Shown: positions 1 through 6,324, numbered from the stretch's first letter. The stretch: 8,709 nt of DNA from JBAXBF01 sp034429745 (GCA_034429745.1 DAOUFY010000023.1:1-8709); one strand, 5' to 3'. Made by a program: numbers and translations. The notes: generated by a model not told the origin, from the letters alone.

Positions 1-49
1 AATTGTTCTTAATAAAATGTTGCCCTCTACCTTTATTCAAAACGAGCAT
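1..49 (-). CDS. Partial 5' end of a possible Erm/RsmA-like rRNA adenine methyltransferase
   Basis: An open frame starts with ATG at 49-47 on the minus strand and runs off the left edge, giving 16 residues: MLVLNKGRGQHFIKNN. The start is 9 nt after the stop of the B3/B4 gene. It has an AGG core at 58-60, 8 nt before the ATG, so it looks like the third gene of the EamA-B3/B4 operon. The G-Q-H-F stretch near the N-terminus, followed by a polar I/K/N segment, resembles the GQHF/GQNF start of the Erm and RsmA (KsgA) dimethyladenosine transferase family, where it precedes the S-adenosylmethionine-binding domain. Those enzymes methylate rRNA adenines; Erm members act on 23S rRNA and give macrolide-lincosamide resistance. 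Only 16 codons are visible and no catalytic motif can be seen, so the family call rests on one short motif. Some other small-molecule or RNA gene remains possible. Confidence 0.4.
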   Translation of the reverse strand, partial: MLVLNKGRGQHFIKNN

Positions 50-58
50 TTACTTTAC

Positions 59-733
59 CTAAAAATTTCCAATTACATATTTATCCATCGTTTTGGCATC
101 CGGCGAAAAGACGTGGATATTGGATTCAATATCGTTTAAATGTCGAATGATATCATTTTCATTAATCCCAGTAGGCGCATATACTGTAAATAAAACCTGT
201 CGTGCTTTCTCTCCGATCCGTGTCTTACTGTCCGGCCCTTTCAAGATACTGGATATTACCGACTCATCGTCCATTATCATAATATCTCCTGGAACTGTTA
301 TTACAAGTTTGCCATTTATACCAGTATAACTTTCATCTCCCGATGATTGTTTTAAAATTAGGGGTAATTTTATTTTCTCCAAATCATGTCCGGCAGTCAG
401 AAGCATATTTTTTAATTCAGCCATGAACATCGCCTCAACTACTGCGGAAACATTTGGGATATTTTTACCATGTGCAACAGATTCCAATTGCTGAAGAACA
501 TGATATGTATATCCAAATTTTTTATAATAGGATACATAAGCTTCCATTGGATAAATTTGTTTCAATTCCTGCCGGTTCATTGACCCAAAATTTTTCCTTA
601 TTTCTTCTTCTAACCTTAATCTCGCGATGTCCAATGTATTGCTAAGACTAAGATTATTGATATCTGACATAACAAGAATCCCTACTAAACATCCGTTTAA
701 TAACTTAGGCAATTCATTTTGTATCTTAATCAT
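59..733 (-). CDS. Stand-alone B3/B4 domain protein (PheT-like tRNA-binding/editing fold)
   Basis: This 224-residue soluble protein has no signal peptide or membrane segment. Its middle and C-terminal parts match the pattern of free-standing B3/B4 domain proteins (COG3382 type). There is a YPMEAYVSYYKKFGY segment (61-75), then KNIPNVSAVVEAM (90-102) followed by ...TAGHDLEKI (113-121), the usual 'lPsin..vd......GayDl' region. SSGDESYTGINGK (130-142) and PGDIMIMDD (148-156) follow. In the PheRS beta subunit the same fold binds tRNA and hydrolyses mis-acylated Tyr-tRNA(Phe). The role of stand-alone copies is poorly known, so acting on aminoacyl-tRNA or an amino-acid-like ligand is inference. The ATG at 733 overlaps the last 8 nt of the transporter gene, and GGTGAG (739-744) lies about 8 nt upstream, which points to translational coupling. 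The divergent MocR regulator supports an amino-acid-related job. The domain call is fairly firm; the function is not. Confidence 0.75.
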   Translation of the reverse strand: MIKIQNELPKLLNGCLVGILVMSDINNLSLSNTLDIARLRLEEEIRKNFGSMNRQELKQIYPMEAYVSYYKKFGYTYHVLQQLESVAHGKNIPNVSAVVEAMFMAELKNMLLTAGHDLEKIKLPLILKQSSGDESYTGINGKLVITVPGDIMIMDDESVISSILKGPDSKTRIGEKARQVLFTVYAPTGINENDIIRHLNDIESNIHVFSPDAKTMDKYVIGNF

Positions 734-1709
734 TTTGTCTCACCAATCCTTTCTCAAATAAAATACCATCATGATTGTCTATTTTGTTTTCATCTCGTCC
801 AATCAGGATCATACCTGAAATTACTAATATTCCACCAATCCATTGCTGCATGGCGACATGTTCGCCTAATATCAAAAATGATAATAACAACGATGTAAAT
901 GGCATCATTCCTGAAAATGCCGCAGCGGTTGAGGCAGGACATCGTTTAATTCCTGAATACCACAAAATAAATGCCAACGCAGTAACGAACATTCCATAAT
1001 ACATAAGCGAGAGCCATCCTTGCAATCCCAATTTCGCAAGCAAGCCAACAGGTTGTTCAAAACAAGACGGAATAAAGCACAGAAACATAGCGATGCAGGA
1101 TACGGTAATGGTTTTCACCATTGGAGGCATTAAGGCTTTTTCCAGCATCTGAGTCTTAACCACAGCAATACGGGAGAATATGTTAAAAAGGGATTCACAC
1201 GATGCAGCACATAACACAAGAATGTTGCCTAATATATGGTCTAGCACCAAATATTTTCCGGAGTTGAAGAGTCCTTGAATTAAGAGAATACCCAGAACTG
1301 TGTTAAATATTCCGAGTATTTTGCTTGCCCCCATTTTTTCCCTTAAAATCAATCTAGCAAGAATGGCGGTTATCGCTGGCGTCGCTCCGGTAAGAATCCC
1401 TGCCTCTGCTGAGGTTGTATGGAGCACTCCAAGCAACAGAAACATACGAAAAAGAAAAATACCAAACAACGCCTGAAGGAACAGATAAGCCCAATCACGC
1501 ATAGATGTACCACGGATCGATTCAACAATTTTATTTCCAGCCATTGGAATGAGAAGAAGCTGTGTAAAAAACAGACTAACAAAGGTTATGGTAAATGTTC
1601 CTACTTTACCAGCAACAAACCTTGCCGATATTATTGAGGTTCCAGCTAAAGCGAAAGCTCCCGTTAAAAAAAGCATACCGATGAACTGAGATCCAAAATG
1701 CTTTATCAT
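726..1709 (-). CDS. EamA/DMT-family transporter (probable small-molecule or amino-acid exporter)
   Basis: This 327-residue protein is almost entirely hydrophobic, with about ten predicted transmembrane helices arranged as two EamA repeats, the normal drug/metabolite transporter plan. Each repeat ends in the family's characteristic pattern. The first is ...SAEAGILTGATPAITAILARL with a LREKMG turn near residues 98-127. The second is ...STAAAFSGMMPFTSLLLSF with ILGEHVAMQQWIGG near 258-292. DMT proteins move amino acids, nucleotides or toxic metabolites across the cytoplasmic membrane, often outward; the substrate here is unknown. The ATG at 1709 is preceded by AAGGGTG (1714-1720) at good spacing. 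The gene is first in a minus-strand operon with the B3/B4 gene (8-nt overlap) and is divergent from a MocR regulator 123 bp away. That arrangement is common for MocR-controlled transporters. The length is slightly above the usual 290-310 residues because of a hydrophilic C-terminal tail. Confidence 0.88.
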   Translation of the reverse strand: MIKHFGSQFIGMLFLTGAFALAGTSIISARFVAGKVGTFTITFVSLFFTQLLLIPMAGNKIVESIRGTSMRDWAYLFLQALFGIFLFRMFLLLGVLHTTSAEAGILTGATPAITAILARLILREKMGASKILGIFNTVLGILLIQGLFNSGKYLVLDHILGNILVLCAASCESLFNIFSRIAVVKTQMLEKALMPPMVKTITVSCIAMFLCFIPSCFEQPVGLLAKLGLQGWLSLMYYGMFVTALAFILWYSGIKRCPASTAAAFSGMMPFTSLLLSFLILGEHVAMQQWIGGILVISGMILIGRDENKIDNHDGILFEKGLVRQND

Positions 1710-1751
1710 ATATCACCCTTAAACTGCGTAAGATAACAACTAAATATGTTA

Positions 1752-1757
1752 TATAAT
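1752..1757 (+). promoter_or_regulatory. Candidate -10 box for the MocR regulator gene
   Basis: A perfect TATAAT lies at 1752-1757, which would place the transcript start near 1764 and leave a leader of about 70 nt carrying the repeated CCAGT half-sites. No good -35 hexamer sits 16-18 bp upstream (TAAGAT at 1729-1734 is poor). The promoter is therefore either weak or activator-dependent, or the hexamer is a chance match in AT-rich DNA. Confidence 0.35.
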
Positions 1758-1784
1758 TGTACCTGCCATACTGGTATGAATAAA
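1756..1784 (-). promoter_or_regulatory. Candidate promoter of the EamA-B3/B4 operon
   Basis: On the minus strand TTTATT (1779-1784) and TACAAT (1756-1761) are separated by 17 bp. The -10 matches five of six consensus bases and the -35 only three, as expected for a promoter needing an activator. The ACTGG half-site at 1770-1774 lies in the spacer and others lie just upstream, so MocR binding could act here directly. The proposed start, near 1749, would overlap the regulator's own -10 region. Only hexamer matching supports this. Confidence 0.3.
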
Positions 1785-1818
1785 GTTCCAGTTAAACATG
1801 ATTTTTACCAGTCCAGTT
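1770..1818. promoter_or_regulatory. Probable MocR operator: four ACTGG/CCAGT half-sites
   Basis: Within 49 bp there are four copies of one pentamer: ACTGG at 1770-1774, and CCAGT at 1788-1792, 1808-1812 and 1813-1817. ACTGGTA (1770-1776) and TACCAGT (1806-1812) are a perfect 7-bp inverted pair. TCCAGTT occurs as a direct repeat at 1787-1793 and 1812-1818, 25 bp apart. MocR/GabR proteins are dimers known to bind direct or inverted repeats in such divergent promoter regions, often repressing themselves and activating the neighbour. The last repeat abuts the regulator's ribosome binding site (GAGGAG, 1819-1824), so occupancy would favour self-repression. Confidence 0.55.
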
Positions 1819-1832
1819 GAGGAGCGTTAATA

Positions 1833-3224
1833 ATGTACAACATTGAATTAAATAAACAAAATGAAATTCCTCTAAAACGTCAGATATATCAGGCATTGAA
1901 AGATCTTATTCTTGACGGTAAATTGAAAGCCGGAGAAGCTCTGGTTTCGACAAGGGAATTAGCGGAACAGCTCAATGTCTCACGCCATACTGTCTGCGAA
2001 GCTTATAATATGCTGATAACCGAAGGGTTTGTTCTAAACCGACAAGGTGCCCCAACCCGAGTTGCTGAAAGTTTGTGCATTGAAAGATTTAGGGAGTTGG
2101 CTTCAAATATTCAAGAAAAAAATAAAACTTGCTATAAGGTTGATTTTAAAACAGGGTGGCCAGACCTGCGGCATATTCCAAGGTATCTTTTGCAGCAGAT
2201 TGCGCATAAAACCTTTGATGAGATGCCGTTAGAGCTATTTGGCTATGACAGTCCACAGGGAATATTGAAATTGCGTGCTGAAATATCGTCATGGCTGTTC
2301 CGCTGTAAAGGCCTGAATGTGAACGCTGAAGATATTTTTATAACATCCGGTGCGACTCATGCACTTCATATCATTGCTAACCTACTATCCGATCGCGGAA
2401 GAGGAAATATAATTGCAATTGAAGATCCATGCAATAGGAATATCCTCCAGATATTCCTAAATGCAGGATATGAAGCTGAACCAATACCCGTTGATGATCA
2501 TGGAATTCAGGTAGAACTCCTTAATAGAATGTCAATCAACGCGGTTTATATCACACCTTCCCATCAGTTCCCCTTAGGATCCATTTTGCCTGCCAGCCGC
2601 CGCGCGGAATTAGTCCGTTACTCAAGGGAAAACGACATCTATCTAATAGAGGATGATTACGATAGCGAATTCAGATATACTGGAGAACCCATAGCTCCGC
2701 TTTACGCTATGGATCCACGAAGGGTTATTTATGTAGGAACTTTTAGCAAAGTCCTGTTTCCTGCCATCCGTCTAGGCTATGTTATCCTACCGAAAGATTT
2801 GCAGCCTAAGTGGCGCGAACTCAGAATGCATACAGATGTGCAAAATCCGCCCTTTGAACAGGCTATACTGGCAGAACTTATGCGTACAAGAAAGTTTGAC
2901 TATTATCTAAAAAGGATGAGAAAGCTTTACGGAGAACGCAGAGCAGTTCTTCTTGACGCATTGAAAGATACTTTCAAAGATGGATGGCGTGCCTGCGGTG
3001 ACGCCGCTGGTCTGCATCTCTCTGTGGAATTTATGACTATGCGATTTAACGAGGCATTTATAAAAAAATGTAAGGATAATAGTATCAGGATCGCTTCTGT
3101 AGAGCAGCATGCAATACAAAAGGGAAGGCATTTAAGTAAGCTTCTGCTTGGCTTCGGGCATTTGGAACCAAGAGAAATTCGCGAGGGTATCTCAATCCTA
3201 CACTCTGTCATCCAAAGTTCTTAA
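1833..3224 (+). CDS. MocR/GabR-type transcriptional regulator (GntR winged helix plus aminotransferase domain)
   Basis: This 463-residue protein has the MocR family layout and length. Residues 1-80 are a GntR-type winged helix, with PLKRQIYQALKDLILDGKL (13-31), STRELAEQLNVSRHTVCEAY (39-58) and the wing LITEGFVLNRQGAPTRVAES (61-80). From about 105 it is a fold-type I aminotransferase-like domain. Visible motifs are TSGATHALHI (171-180), TPSHQFPLGSILPASRR (241-257), EDDYDSEFR (273-281) and GTFSKVLFPAIRLGY (302-316). Lys306 is the expected pyridoxal-phosphate Schiff-base lysine. In relatives (GabR, PdxR, TauR) PLP plus an amine or amino acid is the effector, and the aminotransferase domain mainly senses. 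The ATG at 1833 follows GAGGAG by 8 nt. It probably controls the divergent EamA-B3/B4 operon and itself. Catalytic residues look intact, so residual PLP chemistry cannot be excluded. The ligand is unknown. Confidence 0.92.
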   Translation: MYNIELNKQNEIPLKRQIYQALKDLILDGKLKAGEALVSTRELAEQLNVSRHTVCEAYNMLITEGFVLNRQGAPTRVAESLCIERFRELASNIQEKNKTCYKVDFKTGWPDLRHIPRYLLQQIAHKTFDEMPLELFGYDSPQGILKLRAEISSWLFRCKGLNVNAEDIFITSGATHALHIIANLLSDRGRGNIIAIEDPCNRNILQIFLNAGYEAEPIPVDDHGIQVELLNRMSINAVYITPSHQFPLGSILPASRRAELVRYSRENDIYLIEDDYDSEFRYTGEPIAPLYAMDPRRVIYVGTFSKVLFPAIRLGYVILPKDLQPKWRELRMHTDVQNPPFEQAILAELMRTRKFDYYLKRMRKLYGERRAVLLDALKDTFKDGWRACGDAAGLHLSVEFMTMRFNEAFIKKCKDNSIRIASVEQHAIQKGRHLSKLLLGFGHLEPREIREGISILHSVIQSS

Positions 3225-3237
3225 TTTATTCGAAAAC

Positions 3238-3273
3238 AAACAGCATTAATACTTAATATTCCATTGCTGTTTT
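3238..3273 (+). terminator. Possible terminator after the MocR gene
   Basis: AAACAGCA (3238-3245) pairs perfectly with TGCTGTTT (3265-3272), 14 bp after the regulator stop codon. It is followed by a short T run and a T-rich stretch. The 19-nt loop and AT-rich stem make it a weak intrinsic terminator at best. Confidence 0.35.
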
Positions 3274-3329
3274 ATGTGCTCTTTATATACACTTTTCCGT
3301 TAATCTATACCCGTTTTGCTTAAACCTAC

Positions 3330-3358
3330 TTGATTATATTATAAAATCATGTTATTAT
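3330..3358 (+). promoter_or_regulatory. Sigma-A-type promoter of the tetR-MFS operon
   Basis: TTGATT (3330-3335) and TATTAT (3353-3358) are separated by exactly 17 bp, matching the vegetative consensus at four and five of six positions. The expected transcript start near 3365 coincides with the left edge of the palindrome at 3365-3383, so a bound repressor would block initiation. The leader is about 34 nt and ends with AGGAG (3387-3391). Confidence 0.6.
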
Positions 3359-3364
3359 ATATCA

Positions 3365-3383
3365 GACAGGCAGTCGGTCTGTC
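3365..3383. promoter_or_regulatory. Probable TetR operator palindrome
   Basis: The 19-bp stretch begins GACAG and ends CTGTC. Seven of nine symmetric pairs match around a centre at 3374. It lies between the predicted transcript start and the ribosome binding site of the TetR-family gene. This is the usual place and size for an autoregulatory TetR operator, so the encoded repressor probably binds it and thereby controls the efflux gene as well. Confidence 0.6.
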
Positions 3384-3398
3384 ATCAGGAGATCATAA

Positions 3399-4034
3399 AT
3401 GAGGATTGTAAAGGATGCGGAAGAACGCAAAAACGAGATACTTGACGCTGCAGATGAGCTTTTCTGCCTGAAGGGCTATGACCACACAACTACAAACGAT
3501 ATTCTTGAAAAGGTAGGAATTGCGCGGGGAGGGCTGTATCACCACTTCAAGTCCAAGGAAGATATTATGGATGCTCTTATTGAGCGATATAAAATCCGTC
3601 TTTTAGCTGCGTCGCGAGAAATAGCCGCAGATAAGAGCATACCCATAAAAGAGCGGATTGTACGCGTTGTAATGACTATGAACTTAAGTGACGGAAGCGG
3701 CAGAGAAATCATGAAGCACATTCACAAACCTCAAAACGCACTAATGCATCAAAAATTGCAAAAAGTCATTATCAACACCGTTACTCCAATACTGACGGGG
3801 ATAATCCAAGAAGGCATTGAGCAGGGGCAGTTTAGCACGCCATTCCCGTATGAATGCGTGGAAATGATATTGACATATGCCAATGTCATTTTTAGTGATG
3901 ATTACATTGTTGACATGTCGATTGAAGAACGATCTTCACGTATAAAGGCCTTTATTTTTAACGTAGAAAGGCTGCTCGGCGCCGAAAGTGGTAGTCTGGC
4001 CTTCCTGATGCAATTATTTGGTAATAGTCATTGA
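3399..4034 (+). CDS. TetR/AcrR-family transcriptional repressor
   Basis: This 211-residue protein has a typical TetR N-terminus. Helix 1 contains RKNEILDAADELFCLKGYD (10-28), followed by the helix-turn-helix TTTNDILEKVGIARGGLYHHF (30-50) and KSKEDIMDALIE (51-62). The remaining 150 residues form the helical ligand-binding and dimerisation domain, whose sequence does not reveal the ligand. ATG at 3399 is 7 nt after AGGAG (3387-3391). The gene precedes an MFS efflux transporter by 7 nt and its promoter carries a palindrome, so the classical drug-responsive repressor/pump arrangement is likely: the ligand releases the repressor and both genes are induced. The normal length and intact HTH give no sign of decay. 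Confidence 0.92.
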   Translation: MRIVKDAEERKNEILDAADELFCLKGYDHTTTNDILEKVGIARGGLYHHFKSKEDIMDALIERYKIRLLAASREIAADKSIPIKERIVRVVMTMNLSDGSGREIMKHIHKPQNALMHQKLQKVIINTVTPILTGIIQEGIEQGQFSTPFPYECVEMILTYANVIFSDDYIVDMSIEERSSRIKAFIFNVERLLGAESGSLAFLMQLFGNSH

Positions 4035-4041
4035 AAACATC

Positions 4042-5325
4042 ATGAATCAACAGGATAAATCTTTAGGAAAATTTCTTCTCCTATGGTCGGGAGAACTTGT
4101 TTCAGCTATTGGAAGCGGATTGACATCATTCGGGCTTGCGGTTTATGTTTATAAGCAAACTGGTAAGGCATCAGCAGTGGCACTTGTTACCTTGCTTGCG
4201 TTTATGCCGTCGCTTTTATTAAGCGCGGCAGCGGGAGTACTTGCAGATCGCTGCGACCGCAGGCTGCTAATGATAATGGGAGACACTCTATCCGCAGTAG
4301 GAGTGGCATTTATTCTATATTGCATGCTATACGGAGAAGTACAATTATGGCAGATTTGCATAGGTGTTACAATGAGCTCGGTGTTTTCATCACTGCTTGA
4401 ACCGGCATATAAAGCTACAATTACCGATTTGCTTATCAAGGAGCAGTACACAAGAGCAAGTGGTCTTATCCAGGTAACTGGTTCGGCAAGATATCTTATT
4501 TCTCCTGTCCTTGCAGGGTTTCTGCTCGCCATATCAGACATAAAGTTGCTCCTTTTAATAGACATCTGCACATTTTTTGTAACCGTTATTTCAACACTCG
4601 TTGTACGAAATGGTCTTACTTCAATGGTTTATAAGCGTACAACATCGTTTATCTTCGAATTAAAAGAAGGCTGGGATGCAGTTAACAAAAAAAGAGGTGT
4701 ACTTGTTCTTGTGGCAATGACATCGGTAATCACTTTTTCTTTAGGCTTCATGCAAACACTATCTACGCCAATGATATTGGCTTTTTCCGACAGTTCTGTA
4801 TTAGGAATTGTTTTAACAACTGCCGCTTCCGGAATGCTCGCAACAAGTATGATTATCGGAATAATTCCGATTAAAAGAGGCTATGTGAAAATACTTTCTA
4901 TTTCACTCTTTTGCTCAGGGATATTCATGGCTGTATTTGGGCTGCGTGAAAGTATTTTACTTATATGTGTTTCGGGGTTTTTATTTTTTTCAATGCTCCC
5001 CTTCGCAAACGCGAGCCTGGATTTCCTCATCCGTACTAACATCGAAAATGACCTGCAAGGCAGAGCATGGGGACTTATCGGAGTCATTTCACAGTTTGGA
5101 TATGTTGCTGCTTATGCACTTTCGGGCATGCTTGCGGATTATGTGTTCACTCCAATGCTGCTCGATGGCGGCTTGCTCGCCGGCAGTATGGGAATGATTT
5201 TCGGTACGGGAAGTGGCAGGGGAACTGGGTTTCTCATTTTTATCGCCGGAGTGCTGTTGTCTGTTGCTTCTTTAATTTTATACAATCTAAACTCAATTAA
5301 TAAGTTAGAAAACTTAGTTTACTAG
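4042..5325 (+). CDS. MFS transporter, DHA3-type drug efflux (macrolide-efflux-like)
   Basis: This 427-residue integral membrane protein has about twelve hydrophobic segments. Between TM2 and TM3 it carries MFS motif A as GVLADRCDRRLLMIMGD (65-81). The N-terminal region (WSGELVSAIGSGLTSFGLAVY) and the C-terminal GTGSGRGTGFLI stretch are typical of the MFS_3/DHA3 proteins that include macrolide-efflux pumps. The substrate cannot be read from sequence; proton-coupled export of a lipophilic compound is the family expectation. I chose ATG 4042, 7 nt after the tetR stop. An in-frame TTG at 4018 would add eight residues (MVIVIENI) and overlap tetR by 17 nt. Neither start has a clear Shine-Dalgarno sequence, so translation probably depends on coupling to tetR. 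A small hairpin, TAAGTT-AGAA-AACTTA (5301-5316), overlaps the last codons. Confidence 0.88.
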   Translation: MNQQDKSLGKFLLLWSGELVSAIGSGLTSFGLAVYVYKQTGKASAVALVTLLAFMPSLLLSAAAGVLADRCDRRLLMIMGDTLSAVGVAFILYCMLYGEVQLWQICIGVTMSSVFSSLLEPAYKATITDLLIKEQYTRASGLIQVTGSARYLISPVLAGFLLAISDIKLLLLIDICTFFVTVISTLVVRNGLTSMVYKRTTSFIFELKEGWDAVNKKRGVLVLVAMTSVITFSLGFMQTLSTPMILAFSDSSVLGIVLTTAASGMLATSMIIGIIPIKRGYVKILSISLFCSGIFMAVFGLRESILLICVSGFLFFSMLPFANASLDFLIRTNIENDLQGRAWGLIGVISQFGYVAAYALSGMLADYVFTPMLLDGGLLAGSMGMIFGTGSGRGTGFLIFIAGVLLSVASLILYNLNSINKLENLVY

Positions 5326-5327
5326 CG

Positions 5328-5387
5328 TATGTATCACATTATCTACAATGACATCCCATTGCTTTCTGACACATATAATTAATTTTT
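5328..5387 (+). terminator. Possible terminator after the MFS gene
   Basis: TATGTATC (5328-5335) can pair with GACACATA (5368-5375) with one mismatch. Inside it CAATG (5346-5350) pairs with CATTG (5357-5361) around a 6-nt loop. TAATTAATTTTT follows, ending at 5387. The interrupted stem makes it unconvincing as a strong intrinsic terminator, but it is the best candidate for closing the tetR-MFS transcript. Confidence 0.3.
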
Positions 5388-5412
5388 CTAATCGGTTTTA
5401 ATCCTTTATATT
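5384..5412 (+). promoter_or_regulatory. Candidate promoter of the acetyltransferase gene
   Basis: TTTTCT (5384-5389) and TATATT (5407-5412) are 17 bp apart. The -10 matches five of six bases and the -35 three. Initiation near 5419 would give a leader of about 57 nt. The surrounding DNA is very AT-rich, so chance matches are likely. Confidence 0.25.
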
Positions 5413-5475
5413 ATATGAACTCTATGATATGCTAATTTGAAAACATAATATTTTAGTTATTCGAGAGATTAAAAT

Positions 5476-6030
5476 ATGGATGAACTCGAATTAATTAAGC
5501 CAACATCTAAACACAAGAGCAGCGCGGAAGAATTTAAGCGAGAATTCTATAGTCATGGTGAATATATCATATACGGAAGTGCTTTGCTTGATCAAATGGA
5601 ATATGATGATTGGCTTTTGAATACCATAAGAAATAGCAGACCCGAAACTGTCAGGCCTGACTGGGTTGTTGCAGATACTTTTTTTGCAATTAGCAAAAAT
5701 AGCAGCAGAATTATCGGAATAATTGATATTCGCCATAATATTGATATAGAATTTTTATCCAAATACGGCGGGCACATTGGCTACGCCGTCAGACCTAGCG
5801 AACGACGCAAAGGATATGCAGCGCAAATCTTAAAATTGGCTCTTGTCCATGCAAAAAGTATCGGTTTGTCTAGGGTTATGCTCGGATGCTATTCAGACAA
5901 TTTAGCTTCAATAAAAACTATTGAAAAGTGTGGTGGAGTCTTGACCGAAACGAAACCCTATATTGATGACAAATTAATGAACGTATATTGGATTGATCTT
6001 TGCTGTCAGGCTGTTGATCCTTCACCTTGA
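5476..6030 (+). CDS. GNAT-family N-acetyltransferase
   Basis: This 184-residue cytoplasmic protein has a single GNAT domain, roughly residues 67-175. The acetyl-CoA-binding motif A is clear: HIGYAVRPSERRKGYAAQIL (100-119), with RRKGYA matching the Q/R-x-x-G-x-G/A pyrophosphate-binding loop. Motif B follows as CYSDNLASIKTIEKCGGVL (138-156), the usual 'dN.aS.k.iek.GG' strand and helix. The pattern resembles the COG3981-like predicted acetyltransferases, whose substrates are mostly unknown; an amine on a small molecule, antibiotic or protein is possible. GAGAG (5463-5467) lies 8 nt before the ATG. A 150-bp gap with its own candidate promoter separates it from the MFS gene, so it is probably transcribed independently. 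Its place after an efflux operon suggests, but does not show, a resistance role. Confidence 0.87.
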   Translation: MDELELIKPTSKHKSSAEEFKREFYSHGEYIIYGSALLDQMEYDDWLLNTIRNSRPETVRPDWVVADTFFAISKNSSRIIGIIDIRHNIDIEFLSKYGGHIGYAVRPSERRKGYAAQILKLALVHAKSIGLSRVMLGCYSDNLASIKTIEKCGGVLTETKPYIDDKLMNVYWIDLCCQAVDPSP

Positions 6031-6180
6031 AGCACTATGATTAGCAAGATGCATTATCACTATTAACATGAAGCTAAAAAATGAGTGAAGAATAATAATG
6101 ACGAATAAAGTTATCGTCAAGTAAACTTCCTCGAATATTAGAAAATTATGATTAATGTGTGTAATTTTTGGAAGAAATTT

Positions 6181-6212
6181 GCCACCCCAATAACTTTTTG
6201 TGAAGGGGTAGC
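6181..6212 (-). terminator. Hairpin downstream of tRNA-Leu, possible bidirectional terminator
   Basis: GCCACCCC (6181-6188) pairs with GGGGTAGC (6205-6212), including one wobble pair, around a 16-nt loop. It starts 6 nt after the tRNA 3' end in the minus direction. The T tract is modest on both sides (AAATTTCTT on minus, ATTTTAT on plus), so it may end the tRNA transcript and perhaps the GNAT transcript. A second small stem, TGACGA/TCGTCA at 6099-6119, is followed on the minus strand by TTATTATTCTT and could be a back-up. Confidence 0.45.
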
Positions 6213-6218
6213 ATTTTA

Positions 6219-6300
6219 TGAGGAAGGAGGGGCTCGAACCCTCACGCCTTGCGGCACGTGATCCTAAGTCACGCCTGTCTGCCAATTCCAGCACTTCCCC
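6219..6300 (-). tRNA. tRNA-Leu (anticodon UAG)
   Basis: Read on the minus strand, this 82-nt stretch folds as a complete type II tRNA. The acceptor is GGGGAAG with CTTCCTC (one G-U pair). The D-arm is CTG/CAG with the loop GAATTGGCAGA. The anticodon stem is CGTGA/TCACG with loop CTTAGGA. The long variable arm is GCC-GCAA-GGC, and the T-arm is GAGGG/CCCTC with loop TTCGAGC. The discriminator base is A, as expected for leucine identity. The anticodon TAG lies at 6264-6266 and reads CUN leucine codons, CUA in particular. The 3' CCA is not encoded (the next bases are TAA), so it must be added by CCA-adding enzyme. No pairing defect is seen, so the gene looks functional. Confidence 0.95.
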
Positions 6301-6315
6301 ATAATTATATCCATA

Positions 6316-6324
6316 ATTATACCA
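6316..6324 (-). promoter_or_regulatory. Extended -10 promoter of tRNA-Leu
   Basis: TGGTATAAT on the minus strand is a perfect extended -10 (TGnTATAAT). It puts the transcript start near 6309, about 9 nt before the mature tRNA 5' end. No good -35 hexamer sits 16-18 bp upstream, which an extended -10 can tolerate. A second TATAAT at 6304-6309 is too close to the tRNA to serve. Confidence 0.55.

Noticed and set aside
1370..1637. Open frames on both strands inside the EamA gene
   Set aside because: Their compositions are implausible (runs of Phe/Cys or Lys/Thr) and they are fully covered by the transporter's reading frame.
4018..4041. TTG at 4018 as the MFS start codon
   Set aside because: It has no Shine-Dalgarno sequence, and the added residues precede the usual polar N-terminus of the family. 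The ATG at 4042, right after the tetR stop, is the more natural coupled start.
4149..4571. 140-codon open frame antisense to the MFS gene
   Set aside because: It lies wholly inside a clearly coding gene, has no recognisable domain and is best explained as a shadow of the other strand's codon pattern.
6022..6294. Minus-strand 90-codon open frame beginning MLELADRRDLGSRA
   Set aside because: Its N-terminal part is simply a translation of the tRNA-Leu gene, a well-known annotation artefact. The rest runs through AT-rich intergenic DNA.
6219..6300. tRNA-Leu as the attachment site of an integrated element
   Set aside because: I saw no second copy of the tRNA 3' end in the window and no integrase. 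The idea cannot be supported from this sequence alone.
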